Numbered from the stretch's first letter, positions 1 through 8,367 are shown. The stretch is DNA of 38,516 bases from Nostoc sp. FACHB-973 (GCF_014698115.1 NZ_JACJSJ010000082.1:1-38516), one strand, 5' to 3'. Numbers and translations are program-made. Notes: generated by a model from the sequence alone, not told the origin.

Positions 1-233
1 AGAACAGCTATGTCTTTTCGCTTTTTTGATTGGTTGACTCTCCATCGTGACCTGTTTGTTTCTTACAAAGCTAGTTTGGGCTATATTTGGGCTTGATTTT
101 TGTTTAAGTCCCGCTAGGTAGTTCATTACTACACCTTTGGTGAGGATTCTACGAAAACGCCAAGCGATCGCCAAAATCTTTACAGCGTTAAAATGTTAAA
201 TAAGGTAAAGATGTATATTCAGAGTCAAAATCA

Positions 234-902
234 ATGGGACTATTCGGATTCGGCAAAAAGCAAAATATGCCCACACCTGAGGAAGCTTTGCCAGGAAGGG
301 CGCAATCTATGTCAGTACCCGCTGCTCATTATGTCAACAAAAATCCCCTAAAACCTCCTTATCCTGATGGATTAGAGAAAGCAATTTTTGGTTTGGGTTG
401 TTTTTGGGGTGCAGAACGCAAATTTTGGCAACTTAAAGGAGTTTACACCACCGCAGTGGGTTATGCTGCTGGTTTAACACCCAACCCCACCTATGAAGAG
501 GTATGTAGTGGAAGAACCGGACACAACGAAGTAGTGTTGGTTGTGTTTGATCCGAAAGTGATTAGTTATTCCGAACTGCTGAAAGTCTTCTGGGAAAGTC
601 ATAATCCCACCCAAGGTATGCGCCAAGGTAACGATGTTGGCACTCAATACCGTTCGGGAATTTATGTATACTCTGAAAATCAAAAGCAGCTAGCAGAAGC
701 ATCGCGGGAAGCTTATCAGCAAGCCCTTAACGGCGCAGGCTATGGCAAGATTACTACAGAAATCTTGGATGCCCCTGAGTTCTACTATGCTGAAGCCTAC
801 CATCAGCAATACCTAGCGAAAAATCCCAATGGCTATTGCGGTTTGGGAGGAACAAACGTCTCTTGTCCCGTGGGTGTAGTTGAATCGCAAGTGAGTGGGT
901 AA
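234..902 (+). CDS. msrA: Peptide-methionine (S)-S-oxide reductase MsrA
   Basis: Reduces the S-epimer of methionine sulfoxide in oxidised proteins back to methionine, a cytosolic repair function fed by thioredoxin. The 222-residue product carries the MsrA signature GCFWGAE with the nucleophilic Cys56, and the GNDVGTQYRSGIY block near residue 135. The tail NPNGYC...VSC supplies Cys202 and Cys211, matching the two recycling cysteines of the longer enterobacterial MsrA type. Length is normal for that type. The ATG at 234 follows an A/T-rich leader without a strong ribosome site. The next gene is convergent (minus strand), separated by a heptamer repeat, so this gene is probably monocistronic. Confidence 0.95.
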   Translation: MGLFGFGKKQNMPTPEEALPGRAQSMSVPAAHYVNKNPLKPPYPDGLEKAIFGLGCFWGAERKFWQLKGVYTTAVGYAAGLTPNPTYEEVCSGRTGHNEVVLVVFDPKVISYSELLKVFWESHNPTQGMRQGNDVGTQYRSGIYVYSENQKQLAEASREAYQQALNGAGYGKITTEILDAPEFYYAEAYHQQYLAKNPNGYCGLGGTNVSCPVGVVESQVSG

Positions 903-999
903 GGTGGGGAGTGGGGGATGAGGGGGATGAGGGGGATGAGGGAGACAATGAGAATAATTCTTCACTCCTAACTCCCCACTCCCCACTCCCCACTCCCTA
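903..999. repeat. Heptamer tandem repeat (STRR), inverted arrangement
   Basis: A G-rich arm (GGGGAGT/GGGGATGA units, about 905-945) faces a C-rich arm (CCCCACT units, about 965-995), so the tract could fold back on itself. It fills the convergent gap between msrA and the kinase. Such short tandem heptamers are characteristic of heterocystous cyanobacteria. No coding function is seen. Confidence 0.85.
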
Positions 1000-2193
1000 C
1001 TAAAACGCAGATTTGAGCAAAGCGATCGCTCTTAGCCACAACATAATACTAATGGGCGCACCAAGTAAAATACCAGCGATCGCCCAGCCTCTTTGATGGG
1101 CTTTGAATTGCTCAATACTGCGCCACGGTCTACTTTTCCAAGCCCATTCATTGCCTTTGCTACCAAGAGCGATCGCCATTACCCACCAAACATTAGGTAC
1201 AAAACAGAATAACCCATACCACACTTGATTAGTCCACATCCACAGCCAAGGCATGAGGAATGCGCCCCAATTCCAACCGAGAATTTCCTCTGGGACTGTT
1301 TCATTATGATTATTGATACCACATCCAGAATTGTTGATAATTTCTTGTGGTGGTAAAAGCTGATATTTGTTAGCAGATTTGACAACTCGACCAGATTTGA
1401 GAGCATTCAGCGCTTGACGGGAACTAGTAAATCGTTGTTCTGGTGCGGGTTCTATCAATTTTTCTAGCCAACTGATAAAACCGGGACTGAGGTTAACTCG
1501 ATCTGCAAATTGCAATCGCAAATCCTGCTGGGGTAAATCAGATGGGGAGATACCAGTTAGCAAATGAATTAAAGTCGCCCCCAATGCATAAAGATCCGAT
1601 GCAGCTACCGCACGTCCACCAAATTGTTCCATTGGGGCATAACCATAAGTACCGACAACGGTGAAAGTAACGCCCTCTTTTGCCGCTTTGTCCTGAACTG
1701 CGCCAAAATCAACTAAATAAATTCGATTATCTTCGCCCCAGATTAAATTACTTGGTTTAATATCTCTATGCAAGACTCCTGGATTCAACTCATGTAAATA
1801 CGTAAGAATATTTAATATTTCAACGGCAATTTTTTTAGCTCGTTTTTCACTAAACCTTTTGCCACTAGCAAGTTTATCCTTGAGTGACTCACCAGGGATA
1901 TATTCTTGGATTAAGCCAAACCAGAGGGTGCGATCGTCAATACAAAAATAATCAATATACTGGGGAATTCGAGGATGATTTAGCTGTTTGAGAATTTGTG
2001 CTTCTCTCTCAAAAAGTTTCAAATCATCCCACTGCACAGTACCACCAAAAGCCAAAAGTTTGACCACAACAGTGGAATTCTGCCCTTCATCGGCTTTTAA
2101 ATCCTTTGCGAGCCAAGTTTGACGAATTCCATTGTTGCCGAGTTGGCTCTGAATCTGATAACGGTCTTGTAATATCTGTTCTGCTTGCAGCAT
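1000..2193 (-). CDS. Serine/threonine protein kinase with membrane tail
   Basis: A bacterial Hanks-type kinase of 397 residues. Visible elements are a degenerate glycine loop near residues 18-26, the lysine K45 in VVVKL, Glu near 64, the catalytic loop HRDIKPSN at 142-149 with Asp144, DFG at 162-164, and the activation-segment motif GTYGYAPMEQF near 181-191. After the kinase domain (to about residue 265) comes a linker, then a tryptophan-rich hydrophobic tail with probably two or three membrane segments (about 310-390). This suggests a membrane-tethered enzyme. The substrate is unknown. The start ATG at 2193 lies just after an AGCAGGTG-like ribosome site. It stands alone, convergent with msrA. 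Confidence 0.92.
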   Translation of the reverse strand: MLQAEQILQDRYQIQSQLGNNGIRQTWLAKDLKADEGQNSTVVVKLLAFGGTVQWDDLKLFEREAQILKQLNHPRIPQYIDYFCIDDRTLWFGLIQEYIPGESLKDKLASGKRFSEKRAKKIAVEILNILTYLHELNPGVLHRDIKPSNLIWGEDNRIYLVDFGAVQDKAAKEGVTFTVVGTYGYAPMEQFGGRAVAASDLYALGATLIHLLTGISPSDLPQQDLRLQFADRVNLSPGFISWLEKLIEPAPEQRFTSSRQALNALKSGRVVKSANKYQLLPPQEIINNSGCGINNHNETVPEEILGWNWGAFLMPWLWMWTNQVWYGLFCFVPNVWWVMAIALGSKGNEWAWKSRPWRSIEQFKAHQRGWAIAGILLGAPISIMLWLRAIALLKSAF

Positions 2194-2505
2194 CTGACAC
2201 CTGCTGGCAATTTACGCTAATTTCATTCCCTTACCATTCAAGGATAGTCATTATTTGGAGAAACTGCGGGAGCTAGCTAATTTATAGCGCTTCCCACATG
2301 GTTAACGGGACTTATACCAAGTTGCCAAAGTTAGTATTGTTTTGAATCTAAGCGCTGCTGGACTAGCTTTCAAGTAAATAATACTATGTATCACAACTGG
2401 GTATTAAACAAATAATTAACCACACATCAACACAGATATTTGTAGGGGCGCACAGCTGTGCGCCCCTACCCATGTAGCTCATTCAAAGGACTGGGATTTG
2501 AGAAG
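2194..2505. other. Intergenic region with palindromic repeat
   Basis: 312 bases between two minus-strand genes. The only structured element seen is the palindrome at 2442-2469. The rest holds the promoter side of the kinase gene and the end of rfbB. No ORF with protein-like composition was found. Confidence 0.6.
2442..2469. repeat. 28-bp perfect palindrome, MITE-like family core
   Basis: Arms GTAGGGGCGCACAG and CTGTGCGCCCCTAC form a perfect 28-base palindrome. The identical core recurs at 10164-10191 and 24849-24876, and diverged versions occur elsewhere in the window. The flank TGTAGCTCATTCAAA resembles the flank of the 24849 copy, so the mobile unit is larger than the core. Confidence 0.85.
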
Positions 2506-3573
2506 TCATTTTACAGAATAATTTTTGCGATAGTAAGCTTGATATTCCTCAGATAACAGAGGTTGCCACCAATCACGATGAGTCAGATACCACTCAACAG
2601 TTAAACGTAAACCCTCGGCAATTGTGACTGAAGGCGTCCAACCAAGTTGAGTTTTAATCTTATTCGCATTAATTGCATATCTCCTGTCGTGTCCAAGTCT
2701 ATCCTTGACAAAAGTAATTAACTGCTTTGCTGGACGCACTGGTAAATCAGGTGCTAATTCATCCATCATTTGACATAAAAGTTCTACGAGGTTAATATTT
2801 TCTACCTCATTGTTGCCACCAATATTGTATGTTTCCCCTGGCTTTCCACGATTAATTACTACATCTAGAGCTAGACAATGATCGCCGACATAAAGCCAAT
2901 CTCGGACATTTTTACCATCACCATAAACAGGTAATGATTTACCTATCAAAGTGTTAATACACATTAGGGGAATCAGCTTTTCGGGAAACTGATAGGAACC
3001 ATAATTATTGGAACAATTTGTAATAATTGTTGGCAGTTTATACGTATGATAATAAGCACGCACTAAATGATCGCTACCAGCTTTAGAAGCTGAATAGGGA
3101 CTATTGGGAGCATAAGCTGTAGTTTCAGAAAAAGCTGCATCATCTGGGCTTAAACTACCGTAGACTTCATCAGTCGAAACGTGTAAAAAGCGATAATCAG
3201 ATGGCTGTGCTTTCGTCTCCCAATATTTGCGAAAAGCTTCTAGAAGAGTGAAAGTTCCTACCACATTAGTTTGTACAAAAGCACCAGGGCCGAGAATCGA
3301 GCGATCGACATGAGATTCAGCGGCAAAATGGGCGATGGTGTCTATATTTTCCGTTGATAATAACTCATCTACAAGGGAGCGATCGCAAATATCCCCCTGC
3401 ACAAACCGAAAATTCTCTTTTCCCTCAACTACTGCCAAATTCAGACGATTCCCCGCATAAGTGAGAGCATCCAACACCACTACTTGGTCATCTGGATAAG
3501 CCTGACACCAATGATGCACAAAATTCGCCCCAATAAACCCCGCACCCCCCGTCACCAATAATCGCCGACTCAT
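2506..3573 (-). CDS. rfbB: dTDP-glucose 4,6-dehydratase
   Basis: Converts dTDP-glucose to dTDP-4-keto-6-deoxyglucose, the committed step toward dTDP-rhamnose and other deoxysugars for surface polysaccharides. The 355-residue product is a short-chain dehydrogenase with the NAD-binding TGGAGFIG at 8-15, the family motif STDEVYG, and the active-site pair in YSASK. It has near-full similarity in pattern to RmlB proteins. The ATG at 3573 is preceded by GAGAGGA, a good ribosome site. A glycosyltransferase on the same strand lies 47 bases upstream, so the two are probably cotranscribed. The other rml genes are not in this window. Confidence 0.93.
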   Translation of the reverse strand: MSRRLLVTGGAGFIGANFVHHWCQAYPDDQVVVLDALTYAGNRLNLAVVEGKENFRFVQGDICDRSLVDELLSTENIDTIAHFAAESHVDRSILGPGAFVQTNVVGTFTLLEAFRKYWETKAQPSDYRFLHVSTDEVYGSLSPDDAAFSETTAYAPNSPYSASKAGSDHLVRAYYHTYKLPTIITNCSNNYGSYQFPEKLIPLMCINTLIGKSLPVYGDGKNVRDWLYVGDHCLALDVVINRGKPGETYNIGGNNEVENINLVELLCQMMDELAPDLPVRPAKQLITFVKDRLGHDRRYAINANKIKTQLGWTPSVTIAEGLRLTVEWYLTHRDWWQPLLSEEYQAYYRKNYSVK

Positions 3574-3620
3574 CCAATTTCCTCTCTTCTCTCTGTAATC
3601 TGCGCGCCTCTGCGGTTAGT

Positions 3621-4622
3621 TTATTTCAACTTCAAATATTTTGTTCTCAGCTTACCATATATCCTCTGCACAAATAACTTAGCCATACGTATTTTCGTCA
3701 AACTCTTAATATTAGATGGCTGCTGGATTTTGTGGTCAAAAAATTCATTTAATTCATCCAAAATCACTTTTAACCGCTTAATAATATTTTCAGTTCGATA
3801 TTCAGCAAAGAAATCTTCATCCCAACTCAACCCTACTGGAGACTCAAGCACCTTGAGAATACGTTGCACATCATATTCTTGTGAATATCCAGCAATTTTA
3901 TGACAGTTAAAGCCAGGATCTAAGTAATCTGACAATCCACCATTGACACTAGAAAATACTTGACATCCACAGGCAAGAGCTTCCATTGGTTGCAGACCAA
4001 ATCCTTCACTAACACCCTGTTGTGCCCAGTACTCAGCCGAATCATAGAGGTAAACCTTAGCCCGGTTAAATAATCCAGGCAAATCCTCGACATAAGAATC
4101 AACAACGAATACTTTACAACGTTTTTGTAACGCTGGAATCAACTCTTTGATTAAATATTCAGAAGATTTCCGAGCCTGAACTAAAACATCAATATCTCGT
4201 TCCAGACCTAAATTTTTAAACTCATCAGAAATTTGATTGGGCAAATAATAAATCAAAGAATTCGGTGATTTTTCTCCCCAATATCCCATTGTATAGCGAC
4301 TAACAGTAACAATTGGAATACTTGCAGGCAGGCTAAACGAATAACCTGGGCTATGTGCATGGTAAACAACATTGTATTGTTTCAGTTTAGGGACAAGTTG
4401 AGCGACATCAAATCCCCAATTAATCACAAAAATGACATCATTGAGATTTTTTTCTTGCAGCAAATCATCAATGAATTGCTTACCTTTTTCCCGCTGACGA
4501 TAAGTTACAACATCAGCACTACAAAGCTGCTGAACCAGATTAACTGTTTTTAACTCTGCCCAAAGACCACCGCAGGCAAATTTGCCATCTGTACCAGGAA
4601 GTAAGAAGTAAAGTTTTCTCAT
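3621..4622 (-). CDS. GT-B fold glycosyltransferase
   Basis: A 333-residue cytoplasmic sugar transferase of the GT-B fold. The C-terminal donor-binding half contains EGFGLQPMEALACGCQV near residues 205-221, the usual nucleotide-sugar signature of GT4-like enzymes. The N-terminal half is poorly conserved and begins with a LLPGTDGKFACGG stretch. The donor and acceptor cannot be told from sequence. The first gene of a probable two-gene unit with rfbB, it fits lipopolysaccharide or capsule assembly. No membrane segment is seen. Confidence 0.8.
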   Translation of the reverse strand: MRKLYFLLPGTDGKFACGGLWAELKTVNLVQQLCSADVVTYRQREKGKQFIDDLLQEKNLNDVIFVINWGFDVAQLVPKLKQYNVVYHAHSPGYSFSLPASIPIVTVSRYTMGYWGEKSPNSLIYYLPNQISDEFKNLGLERDIDVLVQARKSSEYLIKELIPALQKRCKVFVVDSYVEDLPGLFNRAKVYLYDSAEYWAQQGVSEGFGLQPMEALACGCQVFSSVNGGLSDYLDPGFNCHKIAGYSQEYDVQRILKVLESPVGLSWDEDFFAEYRTENIIKRLKVILDELNEFFDHKIQQPSNIKSLTKIRMAKLFVQRIYGKLRTKYLKLK

Positions 4623-4627
4623 AATTT

Positions 4628-4690
4628 TTTTAGGGGAGTGGGGAGTAGGGAGTGGGGAGTGGGGGTAGATGAGAGGGATGAGGGAGATGG
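4628..4690. repeat. G-rich heptamer tandem repeat
   Basis: GGGGAGT units with interspersed GGGATGA variants directly upstream of the glycosyltransferase start. Followed by GTTATCA units at about 4700-4716. The opposite-sense C-rich tract at 4842-4882 makes a large inverted pair around the element at 4716-4812. Confidence 0.8.
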
Positions 4691-4715
4691 GGAGTTGACA
4701 GTTATCAGTTATCAG

Positions 4716-4812
4716 TTACAGCAATTTTCAGGTAAATAGACCATGTTGTAGGGTAGCACCGCTGTGCTAACCTACCGGGGATTGTGGTTCAAATAGATGA
4801 AAAACGCTGTAA
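4716..4812. mobile_element. MITE-like element, 97 bp, complete copy
   Basis: Bounded by imperfect terminal inverted repeats TTACAGCAATTTTCA and, on the opposite strand, TTACAGCGTTTTTCA. It is centred on the palindrome GTAGGGTAGCACCG/CTGTGCTAACCTAC at 4748-4775. The same architecture is seen at 36735-36832. It has no coding capacity, as expected for a non-autonomous element. No target duplication could be defined. Confidence 0.7.
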
Positions 4813-4841
4813 CTGTCCACTGTTTACTGTTCACTGTCCAA

Positions 4842-4882
4842 TGCCCCATGCCCCATTCCCCACTCCCTACTCCCCACTCCCT
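4842..4882. repeat. C-rich heptamer tandem repeat
   Basis: CCCCATT/CCCCACT/CCCTACT units that abut the 3' end of the DUF6391 gene. This is the complementary partner of the G-rich tract at 4628-4690. Confidence 0.8.
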
Positions 4883-5602
4883 TTATTCTTGCCAGTTTAC
4901 CCTCACAAAATGCGCTTCACGTCCCCAAAGGTCACGTGTACGGATAATGTTTTCAATTGCTAGGTTAAAAGGAATGGCAGTTGTTAAGTAACGCTGTGCC
5001 ATAGAACCTAAATCAGGTGCGAGTTCAGCGGCTGTCGTTGCGGCTAACCCCAAACCTATAAGTTGCTCGATTGGTCGGAATGGTAGCAACAGATGTACAC
5101 CTACAGCTAGTCCAGCGGTTAAGAACATTGCTACTGATAAATTTGTGCCGCAGCGGGGATGTACAGCCAAATCCCACTCTCCACTGGTGAGGCGATGTCG
5201 GGCAAGTGTGACTGCACGCCGCAAATCACTGATATTAACTTCACCGTAGAGGTAGAATCCCTGCTCCGTAGACAAACCGCCTAATAGTTCGTTATCTGGT
5301 TGAACTTTATTGGGTTCTGCTGCGGTGTGGTATGCACTATTTGATTCGCTCAGAACCCAAACAGTGGCATGTTCTAGGGCGTGAACCTGCCGCAGCATCA
5401 AAATTTCTTTCAACCCTGGAATGAACGATAGCTGCCTAAGTAAGTCAGCATCCTGTGTGGAATACGGAAAATCTGAGGGTTGGGATTCTGAAGTTGGAAC
5501 TTTCCCCGAAAGAGGTGTCGTCCAATCAAAGTTAAAAAATTCCAAGGGAAACGAGCCACCTTGAAAAGAAGCAGAAGTATTCATGGGAACACTGCTCTCC
5601 AA
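4883..5602 (-). CDS. DUF6391 family membrane protein
   Basis: A 239-residue cyanobacterial protein of unknown function. Seen directly: a variable N-terminus (about 1-60), a conserved block LMLRQVHALEHATVWVLSE around 68-86, and the block HPRCGTNLSVAMFLTAGLAV near 148-167. It then has two hydrophobic stretches (about 155-175 and 180-195) that are likely membrane segments. The HALEHA and HPRCGTN motifs are the hallmarks by which I assign DUF6391. Their histidines and cysteine could bind metal, but that is inference. The start ATG at 5602 is the first in a clear reading frame. The neighbours do not indicate a pathway. Confidence 0.75.
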   Translation of the reverse strand: MESSVPMNTSASFQGGSFPLEFFNFDWTTPLSGKVPTSESQPSDFPYSTQDADLLRQLSFIPGLKEILMLRQVHALEHATVWVLSESNSAYHTAAEPNKVQPDNELLGGLSTEQGFYLYGEVNISDLRRAVTLARHRLTSGEWDLAVHPRCGTNLSVAMFLTAGLAVGVHLLLPFRPIEQLIGLGLAATTAAELAPDLGSMAQRYLTTAIPFNLAIENIIRTRDLWGREAHFVRVNWQE

Positions 5603-5671
5603 GCCGATGGAGCAACATAGATTTCTTTCAAATGTAGCGCTTGCACCATTGAATTGTTGCTAATTTTTGTT

Positions 5672-5786
5672 ATTGGGGATTGGGGATTGGGGATTGGGGA
5701 TTGGGGATTGGGTATTGGGTATTGGGTATTGGGAAAGTATTCCTAAATATTTATTTCCTATTTCCCAGTCCCCAGTCCCCAGTCCC
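5672..5786. repeat. GGGGATT heptamer tandem repeat with inverted partner
   Basis: At least five perfect tandem GGGGATT units followed by GGGTATT variants. A 25-base spacer then leads into CCCCAGT units of opposite sense. This is the most regular heptamer array in the window. Confidence 0.9.
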
Positions 5787-5815
5787 TGATATTAAGGAAT
5801 TCCGATCTTTATAGT

Positions 5816-5879
5816 TTCCGAGTCCGGAGGGTCAGCTGGCTACATTCACATAAACTCCTGCTGAGTCCGGAACTCGGAA
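5816..5879. promoter_or_regulatory. Inverted repeat with about 37-nt loop
   Basis: Arms TTCCGAGTCCGGA (5816-5828) and TCCGGAACTCGGAA (5866-5879) are complementary except for one extra base. It lies downstream of the PedR-like gene and upstream of DUF6391 on the minus strand. No T-run follows, so intrinsic termination is doubtful. It could be an RNA structure or a dyad binding site. Confidence 0.5.
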
Positions 5880-5997
5880 CTTTTGGTAGAGTGTTCACAC
5901 TGAAAACTTATGTGTGAGGAGAGGAATAATCAGTAAAGCTCAACATTGGCTTATCAGCATACTACACCAGATCAATCGTGCTACTACAAGTTAATGT

Positions 5998-6342
5998 TTA
6001 TTCGACCTGGTTGGGTAGAGTACAGCAATTGACATCATTCAAGCAGACTTTGCCCCACTGTAAAGCCCAGCGGACAAGGGCTACTCGATTTTCTGTCTCG
6101 GTTTTGGTGAGAATGTTACTGATATGGTTATCAACTGTACGCTTGCTAATTTCCAGTTTAACTGCAATCTCTTGGTTAGTTAAGCCAGCGGCCACTAAGT
6201 CGATAATTTGCAGCTCTCTGTCTGACAGACTAACAGGTGTCTCAGACTTGCCACCAGCCATGACTATCTCTATCCTCCCTTGGTATATGTACTCAATCGC
6301 TCTTTCTAATTCTAGAAGATTCTTTTGTTGGTAGGGTTTCAA
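5998..6342 (-). CDS. PedR-like LuxR-family transcription regulator
   Basis: A small stand-alone LuxR-type DNA-binding protein without receiver domain, 114 residues from a TTG at 6342. The GerE-type helix-turn-helix is at about 38-95, with LSDRELQIIDLVAAGLTNQEIA followed by ISKRTVDNHISNILTK. Its C-terminus has Cys100, Cys106 and Cys107 (DVNCCTLP). In Synechocystis, PedR (about 89 residues) senses photosynthetic electron transport through a thioredoxin-responsive cysteine, and the short size and cysteine tail match that type. An alternative start is ATG 6261 (Met28, 87 residues), closer to PedR's size. I keep the longer form because residues 8-26 read like coding sequence. Confidence 0.72.
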   Translation of the reverse strand: MKPYQQKNLLELERAIEYIYQGRIEIVMAGGKSETPVSLSDRELQIIDLVAAGLTNQEIAVKLEISKRTVDNHISNILTKTETENRVALVRWALQWGKVCLNDVNCCTLPNQVE

Positions 6343-6623
6343 GTGTTAGCAGGAATACGATTGTCAATATTTTCTTTCGATTTCAAGTTGCCAGGAATTT
6401 CACCAACAAGTTTTGCATGTAAAAAATATAGCATATTTAGAGTTTTGATTATGGTTAAATTACTGAGAAATTAATGTGTGTTTTAGGGGCAGATACATGT
6501 TATTGGAGTAGTAAAAATTGCTATTTAATTCTATGAAGGACTGGCGACAGATTAGCAACAATTATTGTAGATTTTATACTGGAAATTCGTAATCCAAAAT
6601 CGAAACCTAAAATCTAAAATGAA
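6343..6623. promoter_or_regulatory. Divergent promoter region
   Basis: 281 A/T-rich bases between the divergent PedR-like gene and the sugar kinase gene, which must hold both promoters. No confident promoter boxes or operator were identified. The last 35 bases before the kinase start are degenerate heptamers (AAAATCN-like units). Confidence 0.5.
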
Positions 6624-7601
6624 ATGAGCAATCCCCGTGTTTTGTGCCTTGGTGAAATTTTGTTTGATTGTTTAGCCGATGAATTGGGGCTAAAGCTGGA
6701 AGAAGTGAAATCCTGGACTCCCTACCCAGGAGGGGCACCAGCTAATGTAGCCTGTGCTTTAGTCAAGCTGGGGACGCCAAGCGGTTTTATTGGAGCTGTT
6801 GGCGAAGATGAACCAGGAAATGCACTGGTGAAGCTATTAGAAGATGTGGGTGTAGAGACAAAAGGGGTGCAACGCCATCCCACAGCACCAACGCGGCAAG
6901 TTTATGTGACACGGGATCTGGCTGGCGATCGCACTTTTGCTGGATTTGGTCAGTATGACACCTCTGAATTTGCCGATACTCGCCTACAAGCCAAACAATT
7001 GCCAGATTCGCTGTTTCAAGAAGCAGATTTTCTGGTTTTGGGCACCTTGGAATTAGCTTATCCTGAAAGTGAACAGGCAGTTTACCGCGCCCTACAACTA
7101 GCAGAACAATACGACCTGAAGATTGTGCTGGATGTCAACTGGCGTCCTGTATTTTGGGACGATCCAAACATCTCTCATCAAAAAATTCCAGAATTATTTA
7201 ATAAAGTCGATTTTCTCAAACTCTCCAAAGAAGAAGCTGAATGGCTATTTGAAACCGCAGATCCGGGAGCAATAACTTACCGTCTGGGTTCTATTGAGGG
7301 AGTACTCGTCACAGATGGAGAAAATGGTTGCACTTATTGTTTAGGTGAAAACGAAGGCAAATTACCCTCCTTTTCCATCCCTGTAGTTGATACAACTGGT
7401 GCAGGGGACAGCTTTTTGGCAGGATTTATCCACCAGTTAAGTCAGAATGGTATCCACAGTTTGCGGGATGCAGAAACGGCAAAACGCATTGTCACCTATG
7501 CCAGTGCTGTTGGGGCATTGACTACGATTAAAGCAGGTGCGATCGCTTCTCAACCTACAGCGGCCGAAGTCGAAGCTTTTTTAGCCACACATCAACTTTA
7601 G
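6624..7601 (+). CDS. PfkB-family sugar kinase (probable fructokinase)
   Basis: Phosphorylates a sugar, most likely fructose, in the cytoplasm. The 325-residue ribokinase-fold protein shows the N-terminal substrate motif PGGAPANVACALVKLG (35-50) and the ATP/anion-hole signature DTTGAGDSF at 256-264, in which Asp262 is the expected catalytic base. Length and pattern fit cyanobacterial fructokinases (FrkA type), but ribokinase-fold specificities are hard to assign from sequence. The ATG at 6624 has no Shine-Dalgarno and is preceded by heptamer-like repeats. A strong hairpin follows at 7619-7650. Probably a single-gene unit. Confidence 0.85.
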   Translation: MSNPRVLCLGEILFDCLADELGLKLEEVKSWTPYPGGAPANVACALVKLGTPSGFIGAVGEDEPGNALVKLLEDVGVETKGVQRHPTAPTRQVYVTRDLAGDRTFAGFGQYDTSEFADTRLQAKQLPDSLFQEADFLVLGTLELAYPESEQAVYRALQLAEQYDLKIVLDVNWRPVFWDDPNISHQKIPELFNKVDFLKLSKEEAEWLFETADPGAITYRLGSIEGVLVTDGENGCTYCLGENEGKLPSFSIPVVDTTGAGDSFLAGFIHQLSQNGIHSLRDAETAKRIVTYASAVGALTTIKAGAIASQPTAAEVEAFLATHQL

Positions 7602-7618
7602 GAATTAGCATAACTAGC

Positions 7619-7650
7619 GGGAATATCAGCTACCAAAGGCTGATATTCCC
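7619..7650 (+). terminator. Hairpin downstream of sugar kinase
   Basis: A perfect 12-bp stem (GGGAATATCAGC with GCTGATATTCCC) and an 8-base loop begin 17 bases after the kinase stop codon. No U-run follows, so it may be a 3'-end stabiliser or factor-assisted terminator rather than a classical intrinsic one. Confidence 0.55.
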
Positions 7651-7774
7651 AACGAGAAAATATCTTCTCTGGAAATTTTAAATCTCCATGCTTTGATGAT
7701 CTGCATAAATAGGAATGCCAATACATATAAGTGAATACAAAGTACAGATTACCTTAAGGTATTGGTAAAGCATT

Positions 7775-8206
7775 ATGAAAAACATCACAAAATGGCTTTT
7801 GGGCTTGGCAATTGTTCCTGCAAGTTTGGTATTGGCATCTAGCCATGCTAAAGCCAGTCAGGTTGCTGGTGAGTGGTTCTTTGGTCTTTGGGACTGTAAT
7901 ATTGACGGTAGACCAGCCCAAATGCAGTGGAAAGTAGTCGATGACTCACAAACTAGTTGTATTGGTAATATTTGCTCTACTACTTCTGGTGTCCGTCTCG
8001 TCGGGCGGTTTAGTGATAACGGTAGTGCATGGGTTCCTCTAGGAAAACGTTTTTCCAGCACACAAAGACAGGATTTGGGTATTCGTTATTTAGGTGCAGA
8101 ACAAGATAACTGGTATCTTAAATACAACAGTCATACTAGAATCGCAGATGGTTGGACGACATGGCGAGGTAACCGCTACCCACTGCAATGTCGTAATCGC
8201 AGATAA
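7775..8206 (+). CDS. DUF6006 family secreted protein
   Basis: A 143-residue exported protein of unknown function. Residues 1-27 form a signal peptide (positive MKNITK, hydrophobic LLGLAIVPASLVLA, then a probable cleavage site near AKAS-QV). The mature part is rich in Trp and Gly, with cysteines in LWDCNID, TSCIGNIC and LQC that could form disulfides outside the cytoplasm. I assign DUF6006 from the pattern (GEWFFGLWDC at the mature start). The ATG at 7775 is preceded by TTAAGGT about 18 bases upstream. Monocistronic by spacing. Confidence 0.75.
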   Translation: MKNITKWLLGLAIVPASLVLASSHAKASQVAGEWFFGLWDCNIDGRPAQMQWKVVDDSQTSCIGNICSTTSGVRLVGRFSDNGSAWVPLGKRFSSTQRQDLGIRYLGAEQDNWYLKYNSHTRIADGWTTWRGNRYPLQCRNRR

Positions 8207-8247
8207 AGATTTGCCAAATTAGGCAAAAGATGTAAGTCTTCAATAAA

Positions 8248-8268
8248 GGGCACAGCAGTGCTGTGCCC
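8248..8268. repeat. Palindromic repeat core (GGGCACAGCA type)
   Basis: GGGCACAGCAGTGCTGTGCCC is an imperfect-centre palindrome followed by CCTAC-like sequence. It is a truncated relative of the 28-base palindrome family. On RNA it would fold as a hairpin after the DUF6006 gene. Confidence 0.75.
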
Positions 8269-8367
8269 CTACGAAAAACGTGGTTTTTGAATTAATTATC
8301 CATGTTTGGTATTTCCTGTGAATGCGTAATACGATTTCACGAAAACCTTGATACAGATAGATTTCTC

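Larger units (their letters stand above)
5603..5997. other. Intergenic region with heptamer repeats and inverted repeat
   Basis: 395 bases between the PedR-like gene and the DUF6391 gene, both on the minus strand. It contains GGGGATT heptamers at about 5672-5735, the complementary CCCCAGT run at about 5765-5786, and a long-loop inverted repeat at 5816-5879. No coding sequence seen. Confidence 0.7.

Noticed and set aside
10..96. A 28-codon open frame (MSFRFFDWLTLHRD...) at the left edge, open to position 1
   Set aside because: Could be the tail of a gene outside the window or chance. Too short and unrecognised, with no support from motif or ribosome site.
4797..4991. 64-codon plus-strand frame
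   Set aside because: Begins in heptamer repeats and then runs antisense to the DUF6391 gene.
5672..5786. Regular repeats that could be mistaken for a CRISPR array
   Set aside because: Units are seven bases in direct tandem with no spacers, and no cas genes are present.
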